Shown piece after piece: positions 50,874-60,457 of a DNA stretch of 60,558 nucleotides (within the stretch, counting starts at the first letter, position 1; every line of letters begins with the position of its first letter). The stretch lies in assembly GCA_021776175.1 (NCBI GenBank), contig JAJFGJ010000001.1, positions 1-60,558 of the forward strand, read 5' to 3'. The DNA is from Kiloniellaceae bacterium (GTDB lineage Bacteria; Pseudomonadota; Alphaproteobacteria; Kiloniellales; J153). A program made the translations under genes and the position numbers. The notes below the pieces were generated by a model. The model had not been told where the DNA came from and made no database searches. It saw nothing but the letters and a program-made list of their open reading frames with translations.

Positions 50874-51977
50874 TCAGTTCGACAGGCGGCCGTATTGGCG
50901 CAGCAGGTCTTGCACGGCCGCGTGCGGCAGGGCTTCGATCGTGGTTCCATCGATCCCGGTCATGGTCTCGTTGGCGACCAGGGCATTGAGGATCGCCTCG
51001 TCGGTCGCCTGAATCACGGCTTCGAACAGCGGCGTGAGGTCGGCGTCCGGCACGAAGGCGGCTTGGGCCACCTCTCTCGTGGCCGCGACCGAGTCCGCAT
51101 TAGCGGTCGAAAACGCCATGAAGATATCGCCCGAAGAGTGAGAGGCGATGGCGCCGGAGCGTCCGATACCGAGCCCGCAGCGGCGCGCCAAGCGCTTTAA
51201 CTGATGGGGTAGAAGCGGCGCGTCGGTCGCGACGATGCCGATGATTGAGCCTTGATCGGGACCGCTATCGGATTTCGGCAGGTGACGGCCGACCGGCACG
51301 CCGGCGACGAGCAACTGCTCGCGCTTGCCGAAATTGGCTTGCACGAAGGCGCCCAGGGTGAAGGTCTCCCCCGCCGCCTCAACCCGGCGCGAGGCGGTGC
51401 CGGAGCCGCCCTTGAACTCATAGCAAATCATGCCGGTGCCGCCGCCGACGCTGCCCTCCTCGATCGGGCCCGGCCGGGCATCGTCCAGGGCCTCGAACAC
51501 CTGGGCCTCGCCGACGTGAAAGCCGTTGATGTCGTTCAGCTTGCCGTCATAGGTTTCGGCGGCGACCGGCAGCGCCCAGGCCGCGCTCAGATCGATCCCG
51601 CCGCGCTCGACCAGCCAACGCAAGGTGGCGTCGCGCGCGGTGCCGCAGGAATGGGTGTTGGTGATGGTGATCGGCCCGCCTAGATTTCCGGATTCCTCGA
51701 TCCAGACAAAGCCGGTCATCTCGCCATTGCCGTTCAGGCTGTGCCCGCCGGCGAAAACCGGCGCCGCGACCCCGGCTTTGCCGCGCGGAAAGATCGCCGT
51801 GACTCCGGTGCGCACCGGCCCCCGCCCCACGACCAAAGGCCCCTCCCCCGAGATCAGGGTGCAATACCCAACCTCGACCCCCGCCACATCGGTTATGGCG
51901 TTGAGGGCACCAGGCCTGCCGTCGAAGGGAATACCGATTGCCCGCGCGCGCGGTTTTCCGGAGGGGGTGTGGTTCAT
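50874..51977 (-). CDS. P1-family (DmpA/BapA-like) aminopeptidase
   Basis: N-terminal-nucleophile hydrolase that cleaves itself into two chains and then acts on short peptides, sometimes beta-peptides. At 367 residues the length fits. The likely self-cleavage site is Gly243-Ser244 in DQGSIIGIVATDAPLLPHQ, close to Gly249-Ser250 of DmpA. Upstream hallmarks are NAITDVAGVEVGY and TNTHSCGTARDA. There is no signal peptide, so it is cytoplasmic. It follows alaS on the same strand, across a 98-base palindromic repeat. Confidence 0.9.
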   Translation of the reverse strand: MNHTPSGKPRARAIGIPFDGRPGALNAITDVAGVEVGYCTLISGEGPLVVGRGPVRTGVTAIFPRGKAGVAAPVFAGGHSLNGNGEMTGFVWIEESGNLGGPITITNTHSCGTARDATLRWLVERGGIDLSAAWALPVAAETYDGKLNDINGFHVGEAQVFEALDDARPGPIEEGSVGGGTGMICYEFKGGSGTASRRVEAAGETFTLGAFVQANFGKREQLLVAGVPVGRHLPKSDSGPDQGSIIGIVATDAPLLPHQLKRLARRCGLGIGRSGAIASHSSGDIFMAFSTANADSVAATREVAQAAFVPDADLTPLFEAVIQATDEAILNALVANETMTGIDGTTIEALPHAAVQDLLRQYGRLSN

Positions 51978-51993
51978 GCTGCTTAGCCTCGCT

Positions 51994-52091
51994 CGTCATC
52001 CCGGAAAGCGCCGTCAGGTGCTTATCCGGGATCTTCGGCGCACCGCCCAACTGAAGATCCCGGCTCTCGCTATCGCTCGGCCGGGATGACG
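51994..52091. repeat. 98-base palindromic intergenic repeat (copy A)
   Basis: It starts CGTCATCCCGGAAAG and ends GGCCGGGATGACG, so its outer arms are complementary; an inner pair TCCGGGATCTTC and GAAGATCCCGG forms a second stem. A near-identical 98-base copy lies at 55668-55765. This copy lies between alaS (stop side) and the P1-family peptidase start, both on the minus strand, so its transcript would hold strong hairpins. Confidence 0.8.
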
Positions 52092-52132
52092 ATTCTTTCT
52101 AAGACTTTCCACTGTCGCCTTACACCGCCGCC

Positions 52133-54790
52133 TCACGTCATCGCCGCCTCAATCGCGGCGATCGCTTGATCCGCCGCCGCGCCATCCGGGCCGCCGGCTT
52201 GGGCCATGTCGGGGCGGCCGCCGCCGCCCTTGCCGCCCAGGGCGCTGGACCCGGCACGGACCAGATCGACGGCGTTGAAGCGATCCGTCAGGTCCGCCGT
52301 CACGGCCACCACCAGGGAGGCCCTGCCCTCGTTCACCGCGACCAGGGCGATCACGGCGCTGCCGAGTTGTTTTTTCAAGTCGTCGGCCATGGGCTTCAAG
52401 TCCTTGGCCGGCAGGTCCGCGACCACGCGCGCGGCGAACTTGACCCCCGCGACCTCGCGGGTATCGGGCGCGCCGCCCGTGGCCGCGCCACCCCCCGCCG
52501 CGAGCTTGCGGCGCAGATCGGAGACTTCGCGTTCCAGCTTGCGCCGTTCCTCGACCAGGGCGCCGACCCGTTCCGCCAGTTGCGCGGGCGAGGTCTTGAG
52601 CGCCGCCGCCGCATCGCTTAGGGCGGCCCCTTGCTGGGTCACATAGTCCAGGGCCGCCGCGCCCACCACCGCCTCGATCCGGCGCACGCCGGAGGCCAGG
52701 GCGCTTTCGCCGGTGATCTTCAGGAAGCCGATATCGCCGACGCGCCTGACGTGAGTACCGCCGCAAAGTTCGGTCGAGTATTCCTTGCCGTCGCGCGCCG
52801 GGTCGGCGCCGCCCATGGAGACGACCCGGACCTCGTCGCCGTACTTTTCCCCGAACAGGGCCAGGGCGCCGGCCTCGACCGCCTCGTCCGGGGTCATGAA
52901 GTGGGTGACCGCCGGGGCGTTGCCGCGTATACGCGCGTTGACCTCGGCCTCGACCGCGCCGATGTCCTCGCCGCTCAGGGGTTTGTTGTGGCTGATGTCG
53001 AAGCGCAGGCGGTCGGGCGCGACCAGGGAACCCTTCTGGGTCACGTGATCGCCGAGGCGCCGGCGCAGGGCCTCGTGCAGCAAATGGGTCGCCGAGTGAT
53101 GGGCGCGCAGGGCCGAGCGGCGTTCGCCATCGACCCGCATCTCAACCGCGTCGCCAACGGCGATCTTGCCCCGTGAAACCGTGCCCATGTGGACGTGGAC
53201 TTCGCCCAGTTTCTTCTGGGTGTCTGAAACCTGAACCTCGGCGCCCCCGGCGGTGAACAGCACACCGCTGTCGCCCATCTGGCCGCCGGATTCGCCGTAG
53301 AAGGGCGTCTGGTTGGTGAGGATCGAGACCTCCTGCCCGGCCTTGGCGGCCTCGGCGGTCTTGCCATCGGCGACTATGGCCCCGATCTGGCCTTCGGCGC
53401 TTTCCGTGTCGTAGCCCAGGAACTCGGTCGCGCCGAGCTTTTCGCGCAACTCGAACCACAGGGTATCGGTCGCCGCGTCGCCGGAGCCGGACCAGGCCTT
53501 GCGCGCGGCCACCCGTTGGCGCTCCATGGCCGCATCGTATCCGGCTTGATCGACGCTTCGCCCCTGGCCACGCAGGATGTCCTGGGTCAGATCGAGCGGA
53601 AAGCCGTAGGTGTCGTAGAGCTTGAACGCGACTTCGCCATCCAAGGCTTGCTTGTCGCCCAGCTTGTCCGTCGCCGATTCCAGCAGCTTCAAGCCGCGAT
53701 CCAGGGTTTGGATGAAACGGCCTTCCTCCAGCTTCAAGGTTTCGGCGATCAGAGCCTCGGCCCGGCGCAATTCGGGGAAGGCGGCACCCATCATGGCGAC
53801 CAGGTTCGGCACCAGTCGCCAGATCATGGGCTCGCGCATACCCAGTTTATTCACATGGCGCATGGCCCGGCGCATGATTCGGCGCAGGACATAACCCCGG
53901 CCCTCGTTGGAGGGCAGCACCCCGTCGGCGATCAGGAACGAGGTCGCGCGCAGGTGATCGGCGATGACCCGGTGGGAGACCGCGTGGGCGCCGTCGGGGG
54001 CGGTGTTGGAAGCCTCCGCCGAACCTTCGATCAGGCCGCGCAGCAAATCGATGTTGTAGTTGTCGTGGGTGCCCGAAAGCACCGCCGCCATGCGCTCCAG
54101 CCCCATGCCGGTATCGATGGAAGGCTTGGGCAGATCGAGGCGCTTGCCCGGCTCCAACTGCTCGTACTGCATGAAGACCAGGTTCCAGATCTCGATGAAA
54201 CGGTCGCCGTCTTCGTCGGGGCTGCCGGGCGGGCCGCCGGGGATATGATCGCCGTGATCGAAGAAAATTTCGGAACAGGGACCGCAGGGGCCGGTGTCGC
54301 CCATCTGCCAAAAGTTGTCCGAGGTCGCGATGCGCAGGATCTTCTCGTCGGGCAGGCCGGCGATCTTCTTCCACAGGGCCGCCGCGTCCTCGTCCTCGCC
54401 ATAGACCGTGACCAGCAGGCGGTCCTTGTCGAGGCCGTACTCCTCGGTCACCAGGTTCCAGGCCAGTTCTATGGCCACATCCTTGAAATAGTCGCCGAAG
54501 GAGAAATTGCCCAGCATCTCGAAAAAGGTGTGATGCCGGGCGGTATAGCCCACGTTCTCCAAGTCGTTATGCTTGCCGCCCGCGCGCACGCACTTCTGCG
54601 AGGTGACGGCGCGCGAATAGGGCCGGGTCTCGGCCCCGGTGAAGACATTCTTGAATTGGACCATGCCCGAATTGACGAACATCAAGGTCGGGTCGTTGCG
54701 CGGCACCAGGGGCGAGGACGCGACGATCTCGTGACCGTTCCTGGCGAAATAGTCCAAGAACGCGGTACGGATTTCATTGCCTGTTGTCAT
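52133..54790 (-). CDS. alaS: Alanyl-tRNA synthetase
   Basis: Charges tRNA-Ala and edits Ser/Gly mischarging. The 885-residue protein has the class II catalytic core ([48 protein letters not shown]), the editing domain with its zinc-site [16 protein letters not shown] and [15 protein letters not shown], and the C-terminal C-Ala domain ending [17 protein letters not shown] use the ATG at 54790 ([15 protein letters not shown]); an earlier in-frame start at 54847 adds 19 unlikely residues. In relatives alaS is next to recA, which is not seen here; the upstream neighbour is marC on the other strand. Confidence 0.97.
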   Translation of the reverse strand: MTTGNEIRTAFLDYFARNGHEIVASSPLVPRNDPTLMFVNSGMVQFKNVFTGAETRPYSRAVTSQKCVRAGGKHNDLENVGYTARHHTFFEMLGNFSFGDYFKDVAIELAWNLVTEEYGLDKDRLLVTVYGEDEDAAALWKKIAGLPDEKILRIATSDNFWQMGDTGPCGPCSEIFFDHGDHIPGGPPGSPDEDGDRFIEIWNLVFMQYEQLEPGKRLDLPKPSIDTGMGLERMAAVLSGTHDNYNIDLLRGLIEGSAEASNTAPDGAHAVSHRVIADHLRATSFLIADGVLPSNEGRGYVLRRIMRRAMRHVNKLGMREPMIWRLVPNLVAMMGAAFPELRRAEALIAETLKLEEGRFIQTLDRGLKLLESATDKLGDKQALDGEVAFKLYDTYGFPLDLTQDILRGQGRSVDQAGYDAAMERQRVAARKAWSGSGDAATDTLWFELREKLGATEFLGYDTESAEGQIGAIVADGKTAEAAKAGQEVSILTNQTPFYGESGGQMGDSGVLFTAGGAEVQVSDTQKKLGEVHVHMGTVSRGKIAVGDAVEMRVDGERRSALRAHHSATHLLHEALRRRLGDHVTQKGSLVAPDRLRFDISHNKPLSGEDIGAVEAEVNARIRGNAPAVTHFMTPDEAVEAGALALFGEKYGDEVRVVSMGGADPARDGKEYSTELCGGTHVRRVGDIGFLKITGESALASGVRRIEAVVGAAALDYVTQQGAALSDAAAALKTSPAQLAERVGALVEERRKLEREVSDLRRKLAAGGGAATGGAPDTREVAGVKFAARVVADLPAKDLKPMADDLKKQLGSAVIALVAVNEGRASLVVAVTADLTDRFNAVDLVRAGSSALGGKGGGGRPDMAQAGGPDGAAADQAIAAIEAAMT

Positions 54791-54856
54791 GGCCCAAGTC
54801 TTAAAGGCTCCCCCGGAATCGGGCAAGCGGGAGAGAAGCCCGGTCAAAGAAAAGAT

Positions 54857-54966
54857 TCACCACGAAGACGCGAAGACTCAAAGAAGAATAGTAATGACAT
54901 GGATTCTCCGCGCCTCAGCTTGGGTGATAAAATACCCTTTCTTCGCGTCTTCGCGCCTTCGTGGTA
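54857..54966. repeat. 110-base inverted-repeat element
   Basis: The left arm (from 54857) reads TTCACCACGAAGACGCGAAG and the right arm (to 54966) is nearly its reverse complement, CTTCGCGCCTTCGTGGTAA, over about 28 bases with four or five mismatches. The loop is about 50 bases. Similar CCACGAAG...CTTCGTGG elements occur in many bacterial intergenic regions. It lies in the divergent gap between alaS and marC, so it may affect both promoters. Confidence 0.7.
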
Positions 54967-55026
54967 AGTCTTCTTCACTTGTGCCACCGGATTGCGGCGC
55001 CTCCCCCGCCCAGGCATGATACCGCC

Positions 55027-55653
55027 ATGATCGATACCCTGATCGCCGCCTTCGTGACCCTGCTGGTGGTTATCGACCCGCCCGGCGTGGTGCCCATCTT
55101 CGCCGCCCTGACAGGCGACGCCACCCCGGCCGAACGGCGGCGCATGGCGTTGCGCGGCTCCGTGATCGGGGCCGGTATCCTGCTCGCCTTCGCTCTCGGC
55201 GGCGAGGTTCTGTTGCGCCTGCTCGGCATCGGCCTGCCGGCCTTTCGCATCGCCGGCGGTATCCTGCTCTTGCTGCTGTCGGTCGAGATGGTCATGGCCA
55301 AGCACAGCGGTCTGCGCGCGACCACCAGCGACGAGGAAGAAGAGGGCAGCGCGCGCGCCGACATCACGGTCTTTCCCCTCGCCATTCCGCTCATCGCCGG
55401 GCCAGGGGCCATGACCTCCATCGTCCTGCTCATGGGCCGGGCGGACGATTTGGCCGGCAAGGCCATGATCCTGGGCGTCCTCAGCGCCGTCCTGGCGATC
55501 ATGCTGGCCTGCCTGCTGCTGACCGGGCCGGTCATGCGGCTTCTCGGTGTCACCGGCATCAACGTCATCAGCCGCGTCGCCGGCATCGTCCTGGCCGCCC
55601 TGGCGGTGCAGTTCATCGTCGACGGTATTAGGGCCGCCTGGCCGGGGGTGTGA
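55027..55653 (+). CDS. MarC-family integral membrane protein
   Basis: A 208-residue protein with six predicted membrane helices and the family patterns VVIDPPGVVPIFAALTG in the first helix region, FRIAGGILLLLLSVEM and PLAIPLIAGPGAMTSIVLL. Function is not established; the original link with multiple antibiotic resistance has not held up. The ATG at 55027 is favoured over the start at 54961, which would add 22 non-hydrophobic residues. It is convergent with putA, separated by a 98-base repeat. Confidence 0.9.
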   Translation: MIDTLIAAFVTLLVVIDPPGVVPIFAALTGDATPAERRRMALRGSVIGAGILLAFALGGEVLLRLLGIGLPAFRIAGGILLLLLSVEMVMAKHSGLRATTSDEEEEGSARADITVFPLAIPLIAGPGAMTSIVLLMGRADDLAGKAMILGVLSAVLAIMLACLLLTGPVMRLLGVTGINVISRVAGIVLAALAVQFIVDGIRAAWPGV

Positions 55654-55667
55654 AAATTCCAGAAGTT

Positions 55668-55765
55668 CGTCATCCCGGAAAGGGCCGCCAGGCGCTTATC
55701 CGGGATCTTGGGTGCATGGCCGAAACCGAAGATCCCGGCTCGCGCTGACGCTTGGCCGGGATGAC
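55668..55765. repeat. 98-base palindromic intergenic repeat (copy B)
   Basis: It has the same length and layout as copy A at 51994: CGTCATCCCGGAAAG at the left, inner TCCGGGATCTT and AAGATCCCGGCT, and GGCCGGGATGAC at the right. It sits between convergent marC and putA, ten bases from the putA stop, and could serve as a two-way terminator. Confidence 0.8.
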
Positions 55766-55775
55766 AGGGGAAGGA

Positions 55776-58700
55776 CTAAACCGGCATGTCCTCGTCCATG
55801 GACATCAGCGAGGCGTTGCCGCCGGCTGCCGTGGTGTCGATGGTCAGGGTTCGTTCGGTGGCGTAGCGGTGCAGGTAGTGCGGGCCGCCGGCTTTGGGGC
55901 CGGTGCCCGATAGGCCCTCGCCGCCGAAGGGCTGGACCCCGACGACCGCGCCGATGGTGCTGCGGTTGACGTAGGCGTTGCCGACCTTGAGGCGCTTGTG
56001 AATGTAATCGACCGTGGAATCGATGCGGCTGTGGATACCCAGGGTCAGGCCGTAGCCGGTGTCGTTGATGGCGTCCAGCACCCGGTCCAAGTGGCTCGCC
56101 TTATAGCGGATGACGTGGAGCACCGGGCCGAAGACCTCGCGCGTCAGGCGATCCAAGCCGTCGATCTCGAATGCCACCGGCGCGAAGAAGCTGCCGTGCT
56201 CCGTGCCCGGCGCCAGCCTGGCACGCTGGATCGGTTTGGCCTCGGCGGTCATGCGCCGGTCGTGGGCCTTGAGCATGGCCAGGGCCTCGGCATCGATGAC
56301 CGGGCCGACATCGGTCGATAGGCGCGCCGGATCGCCGACCGCCAGTTCCTCCATGGCGCCGGAAAGCATCTTGAGTATTTTATCAGCCACGTCCTGTTGC
56401 AGAAACAAAACCCGCAGGGCCGAGCACCGCTGTCCGGCGCTATGAAAGGCCGAGACAATGACGTCGCGCACGACCTGTTCGGGCAAGGCGGTCGAATCGA
56501 CGATCATGGCGTTCTGGCCCCCGGTCTCGGCGATAAGCGGCACGATAGGCCCCTCGCGCTTGGCCAGGATTAGGTTGATGAGTTTCGCGACCTCGGTCGA
56601 GCCGGTGAAGGCGACGCCCGCGATGCGCGGATCGGATACCAAGGGCCCGCCGACGCTGGGCCCGTCGCCGGGCAGGAGGTGCAGCACATCGCCCGGCACG
56701 CCTGCTCGATGCAGCAAGCGCACGGCGGCGGCGGCGATGAGCGGCGTCTGCTCGGCGGGCTTGGCGATCACCGCGTTTCCGGCGCCCAGGGCGGCGCTCA
56801 CCTGGCCCATGAAGATGGCCAGGGGGAAGTTCCAGGGACTAATGCAGGCGAAGACGCCGCGCCCGTGAAGTGAAAGCTCGTTACGCTCCCCGGTCGGGCC
56901 GGGCATGATCTTGGGCGCGGCGAAATCCTCGCGCGCCCGGGCGGCGTAGTAGCGGCAGAAATCGACCGCCTCGCGGACCTCCGCGATTGCATCGGGCAGG
57001 GTCTTGCCCGCTTCGCGCACGCACAGGGCCATGAGTTCGGCGGTCCGGGATTCCATGAGATCGGCGGCGCGATCCAGACAGGCCGCGCGGGCCGCCGCCG
57101 GGGCCGCGTCCCAATCCGGGGCCGCGTGCGCCGCGCGGGTCAGGGCTTGATCGACGTGATCTTTTCCGGCCTCCACCACCGCACCGATCACGCGGCGCCG
57201 GTCAGACGGATCGGCCGCCTCGCGCGCGGTCCCCGTCAACTCCTCGCCGCCGAGGATGGGGCCGCCGGTCCACCCTGATTCGGCAAGGTCCTCCATCTCC
57301 AGACCCAGGGGCGCCAGGGTTTGCGCATCGTTCAGGTCTATGCCGTCCGAGTTATGCCGTTCCGCCCCGTACAAATCGCGCGGCAAGGGAATGCTCGGGT
57401 GCGGGACCGGGTCGAGCAGGCGAACCTTGGCGATGGGATCGGCGATTATGTCGTCAATCGGCAGGTCTTCATCGACAATGCGGTTGACGAAGGAGGTATT
57501 GGCGCCATTTTCCAATAGCCGCCGCACCAGATACGCCAGCAGATCTTCATGGCTGCCAACGGGGGCATAGACGCGCACCGGCATGCCCCCCTCGCCCTTA
57601 CCGACGACTTGTTCGTAGAGCGCCTCGCCCATGCCATGGAGGCGTTGAAACTCGAAATCGCGGCGCCCGCCCGCGATCTCCATGACCGCCGCCAGGCTAT
57701 GGGCGTTATGGGTCGCGAACTGCGGGTAGAAGGCATCGGGGTTGGCGAGCAGGCGCTTGGCGCAGGCGAGGTAGCAGACATCGGTCGAGACCTTGCGGGT
57801 GAAGGTGGGATAGCCCGATAGGCCGTTCACCTGGGCCAATTTCACCTCGGTATCCCAATAGGCGCCCTTGGTCAGGCGCACCATCAGGCGCCGCTCGTGA
57901 CGCCGGGCCATGTCGGCCAGCCAATCGATGACGAAGGGCGCGCGCTTCAGGTAGGCCTGGACCGCCAACCCAAAACCGTTCCAGCCTTTTAGCTCCGCAT
58001 CGCCGGAAACCCGCTCGATCACGTCGAGAGATAGGTCCAGGCGGTCGGCTTCCTCCGCGTCCACGGTCAGGCCGATATCGGCATCCTTGGCGTCGAGCGC
58101 CAGGATCTTGAGACGCGGCGCCAGCTCGTCCAGCACCCGCCGGCGTTGCGCGAACTCATAACGCGGATGCAGCGCCGACAGCTTGATCGAAATCCCCGGC
58201 GCCTCGATCGGGCCAAGCCCGGCACTCGCCTTGCCCAGGGCCGCGATGGCGCCGCGGTACGCCTCGAAATAGCGCCGCGCGTCGGCCATGGTATGGGCCG
58301 CCTCGCCCAGCATGTCGTAGGAATAGCGGTAACCGCGTTTCTCTTCTGGCTTTGCGCGTTCCAAGGCCTCGGCGATGGTCCGGCCCATGACGAACTGGCG
58401 CCCCAGGATCCGCATGGCCTGGGTGATGGCGGCCCGGATCACGGGCTCGCCGCTGTCGTGGACCAGGCGGCGCAGCGCCCCGGTCAGATCGCCCTTCACC
58501 CCTTCGTCCAGGCGGACCACGCGGCCGGTCAACATCAAGGCCCAGGTCGAGGCGTTCACGAACAGGGATTCGCTGTGGCCCAGGTGCGCTTGCCAGTCGG
58601 CGGTGGCGATCTTGTCCTTGATCAGCCGGTCGCGAGTCTCGGCGTCCGGCACCCGCAACAAGGCCTCGGCCAGGCACATCAGGACCACGCCCTCTTTGGT

Positions 58701-58931
58701 CGAAAGCCCGAATTCGTTGAGAAACGCATCGATGCCGCCGGTGCCGACGCGCGCCTTACGCACTTGAAGGACCAGGGTGCCGGCGCGCGCGGCGATGCGG
58801 TCCAGGGTTTCGGCCGGCAAGTGCGCCTGGTCGGCCAGCCAGCGCACAACCTGGGTCTCATCGCGGCGGATGTTGTCGCGTATGGCCTTGCGCAAGGGCG
58901 AAGCCTCGGCCGAGGCGGGTTCGACGATCAT
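55776..58931 (-). CDS. putA: Bifunctional proline dehydrogenase / glutamate-semialdehyde dehydrogenase
   Basis: Oxidises proline to glutamate in two steps with substrate channelling. The 1051-residue protein has a proline dehydrogenase barrel (about residues 110-470; ISIKLSALHPRYEF, RLTKGAYWDTEVK, ATHNAHSLAAV) with FAD, and an aldehyde dehydrogenase domain (about 560-1010; SPWNFPLAIF, FTGSTEVAK, general base Glu802 in ETGGQ and nucleophile Cys836 in GQRCSALR). There is no N-terminal ribbon-helix-helix DNA-binding domain, so unlike the Escherichia coli protein it is not its own repressor. A separate regulator or putP transporter is not seen nearby. Confidence 0.97.
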   Translation of the reverse strand: MIVEPASAEASPLRKAIRDNIRRDETQVVRWLADQAHLPAETLDRIAARAGTLVLQVRKARVGTGGIDAFLNEFGLSTKEGVVLMCLAEALLRVPDAETRDRLIKDKIATADWQAHLGHSESLFVNASTWALMLTGRVVRLDEGVKGDLTGALRRLVHDSGEPVIRAAITQAMRILGRQFVMGRTIAEALERAKPEEKRGYRYSYDMLGEAAHTMADARRYFEAYRGAIAALGKASAGLGPIEAPGISIKLSALHPRYEFAQRRRVLDELAPRLKILALDAKDADIGLTVDAEEADRLDLSLDVIERVSGDAELKGWNGFGLAVQAYLKRAPFVIDWLADMARRHERRLMVRLTKGAYWDTEVKLAQVNGLSGYPTFTRKVSTDVCYLACAKRLLANPDAFYPQFATHNAHSLAAVMEIAGGRRDFEFQRLHGMGEALYEQVVGKGEGGMPVRVYAPVGSHEDLLAYLVRRLLENGANTSFVNRIVDEDLPIDDIIADPIAKVRLLDPVPHPSIPLPRDLYGAERHNSDGIDLNDAQTLAPLGLEMEDLAESGWTGGPILGGEELTGTAREAADPSDRRRVIGAVVEAGKDHVDQALTRAAHAAPDWDAAPAAARAACLDRAADLMESRTAELMALCVREAGKTLPDAIAEVREAVDFCRYYAARAREDFAAPKIMPGPTGERNELSLHGRGVFACISPWNFPLAIFMGQVSAALGAGNAVIAKPAEQTPLIAAAAVRLLHRAGVPGDVLHLLPGDGPSVGGPLVSDPRIAGVAFTGSTEVAKLINLILAKREGPIVPLIAETGGQNAMIVDSTALPEQVVRDVIVSAFHSAGQRCSALRVLFLQQDVADKILKMLSGAMEELAVGDPARLSTDVGPVIDAEALAMLKAHDRRMTAEAKPIQRARLAPGTEHGSFFAPVAFEIDGLDRLTREVFGPVLHVIRYKASHLDRVLDAINDTGYGLTLGIHSRIDSTVDYIHKRLKVGNAYVNRSTIGAVVGVQPFGGEGLSGTGPKAGGPHYLHRYATERTLTIDTTAAGGNASLMSMDEDMPV

Positions 58932-58979
58932 GCGATCTCCCCTGTTATGACCCGTCCAGCATATCCGCTCGAGCCGCGC

Positions 58980-59861
58980 CTATTCCGGCGGCGGCGCGAT
59001 CACCCGCTCATAGGGGTGGCGCTTGGTTATGCGCCCGGCGTGCAGAAAGATATCCAGCGTCGCCTCGAAGGCGGGTTTCGTGATCTCGACGTGCGGCGAC
59101 CAATTGCCGAGCTTTTGATAGGCGGCGATGGTTGTGGTGAGAACCGCCGGATCGATCTCGGGAAAAAACGATTGCTCGATCAAGGCGATCTCCGCCGCCG
59201 GAGTCGAGAGCAAATCGGCGCGCGCCTTGCGATAGGCTCGCATGAAAGCCGGCGCCATGTCGCCCGCCAGCCATTCGCCCGTCGCCGCCAGACTCGAAAA
59301 CGCGCAGGGGCCGATGGCATCGCCCAGCGAAGCGACCACATGACCGACCCCGTCGTGTTCGAGCTGCTGCGGCGCCGGTCCCTGCTGATGGATGTAATCG
59401 CCCTCTCCGGCCCTGAAGGTCGCATCCATTTCAGAACCGGGCATCTCGATCGCGTCGATATCGCCGTAGTTCAAACCCATCTTGTGGCAAGCATACTTGA
59501 ACATGGCGAGCGGCTGCCCGCCGCCATCGACTAGAACCCTCTTGCCGGCCAGCTTGGCCCAGGCGAATTCCGGGTCCGGCGCGCGCCCGGTTAGGAAGAA
59601 GCCGTCCTTTTCATTGATTTGCGCGAAGTGCAGCGCGCCCGGGTCTTCGCCCCTCTCCAAGGCGGTGATCCCCTGCGAGGGCGCCGACTGCACCACATGG
59701 GCCGATCCGGCGTGCAAGGCCGCGATGGCGGAGATCCCCGGCGCCGCGATGCTGTGCTTGGGCTCCAGTCCCTGATCTTTCAAGTAATCGCCGGCGATGG
59801 TCAGGATGAGGGGACTGTAGAAGGCGGAAAAGCGGGTGAATTGAATGTTGATCTCGGCCAT
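58980..59861 (-). CDS. NMT1/THI5-type solute-binding-like protein without signal peptide
   Basis: A 293-residue protein of the type II periplasmic-binding fold. It begins MAEINIQFTRFSAFYSPLIL, with GDYLKDQGLEPKH and later DGGGQPLAMFKYACHKMGL, patterns seen in NMT1/THI5/SsuA-like proteins, which bind thiamine precursors, sulfonates or nitrate. No signal peptide is present, and GGAGGAGG lies just before the ATG at 59861, so the start is secure and the protein seems cytoplasmic. No ABC permease or ATPase is adjacent in the window; its ligand is unknown. It is divergent from the ParB-fold gene. Confidence 0.78.
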   Translation of the reverse strand: MAEINIQFTRFSAFYSPLILTIAGDYLKDQGLEPKHSIAAPGISAIAALHAGSAHVVQSAPSQGITALERGEDPGALHFAQINEKDGFFLTGRAPDPEFAWAKLAGKRVLVDGGGQPLAMFKYACHKMGLNYGDIDAIEMPGSEMDATFRAGEGDYIHQQGPAPQQLEHDGVGHVVASLGDAIGPCAFSSLAATGEWLAGDMAPAFMRAYRKARADLLSTPAAEIALIEQSFFPEIDPAVLTTTIAAYQKLGNWSPHVEITKPAFEATLDIFLHAGRITKRHPYERVIAPPPE

Positions 59862-59993
59862 CTGGCCCTCCTCCATCGAACGCGAAAGCAGGCAGGCAGC
59901 TTGGCAAGGGATCGCCGAAACGTCAAAGGCGGGATGCGGTTTAGGCCCGCTGATAATTGGACTTCGATCCGGCGTTTCCTTATCCTCCCGGCC

Positions 59994-60245
59994 ATGGTCA
60001 TGAAAGAAATACAAATCCCCATCGGGGAAATCTATGTCCCCACCAAGCGCCGCGCCGAGATCAAGGACGACGTGGTCGAAGCCCTGGCCGAAAACATCAT
60101 GGTAGAAGGCCTCCATGTGCCGATCAGCGTGCGCCGCGGCAATAACCGCTACGTCCTGGTTTCGGGCCTGCAGCGCCTGGAAGCCTGCCGGGCCCTGGGC
60201 GAGGACACCATTCTCTCCATCGTCGTCGGCGCCCCGCAGCGCTAA
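59994..60245 (+). CDS. Small ParB/Srx-fold protein
   Basis: An 83-residue protein that consists of little more than a ParB N-terminal-like domain: IPIGEIYVPTKRRAE, then EALAENIMVEGLHVPISV and the signature YVLVSGLQRLEACRALGED. ParB-type folds bind CTP and hydrolyse nucleotides or DNA, but this short stand-alone form lacks the HTH and dimerisation domains of chromosome-partition ParB. The start may be 59994 or 60000 (MVM); neither has a strong ribosome site. It is divergent from the NMT1-type gene, with 132 bases between starts. Confidence 0.75.
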   Translation: MVMKEIQIPIGEIYVPTKRRAEIKDDVVEALAENIMVEGLHVPISVRRGNNRYVLVSGLQRLEACRALGEDTILSIVVGAPQR

Positions 60246-60457
60246 CCGCGCCCAGCCGTCACCCACGGGCTTGACCCGTGGGTCCATGGAAAACGAGACT
60301 CGGACCGCGATGGATTGCCGGGTCAAGTCCACTGGTGTCCGGTTTAAATTTGTAGATGGGTTGCATGGCCTTGAAACCACTGGTGTTCAAGCATTCCGCT
60401 GCGTTATGGACATGAAAGCGACCCGTCCTCGGGCATCGTGACGACTTGGCGAGTCTG
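60246..60457. other. Gene-free stretch with a perfect hairpin and mixed repeat pieces
   Basis: The left part holds a perfect nine-base-pair hairpin, ACCCACGGG-CTTGA-CCCGTGGGT (60261-60283), and a partial copy of a GGTCAAG-containing repeat (60319-60333). From about 60335 the sequence (GGTGTCCGGTTTAAATTTGT and on) changes character and becomes AT-richer, like a remnant of another element. I see no gene. The hairpin lacks a T-run, so it is a poor terminator for the ParB-fold gene. Confidence 0.5.

Noticed and set aside
53516..54967. 483-codon open frame on the plus strand across alaS
   Set aside because: Antisense shadow of alaS.
60261..60283. Hairpin after the ParB-fold gene as a terminator
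   Set aside because: Strong stem, but no T-run on either side; it fits an intergenic repeat better.
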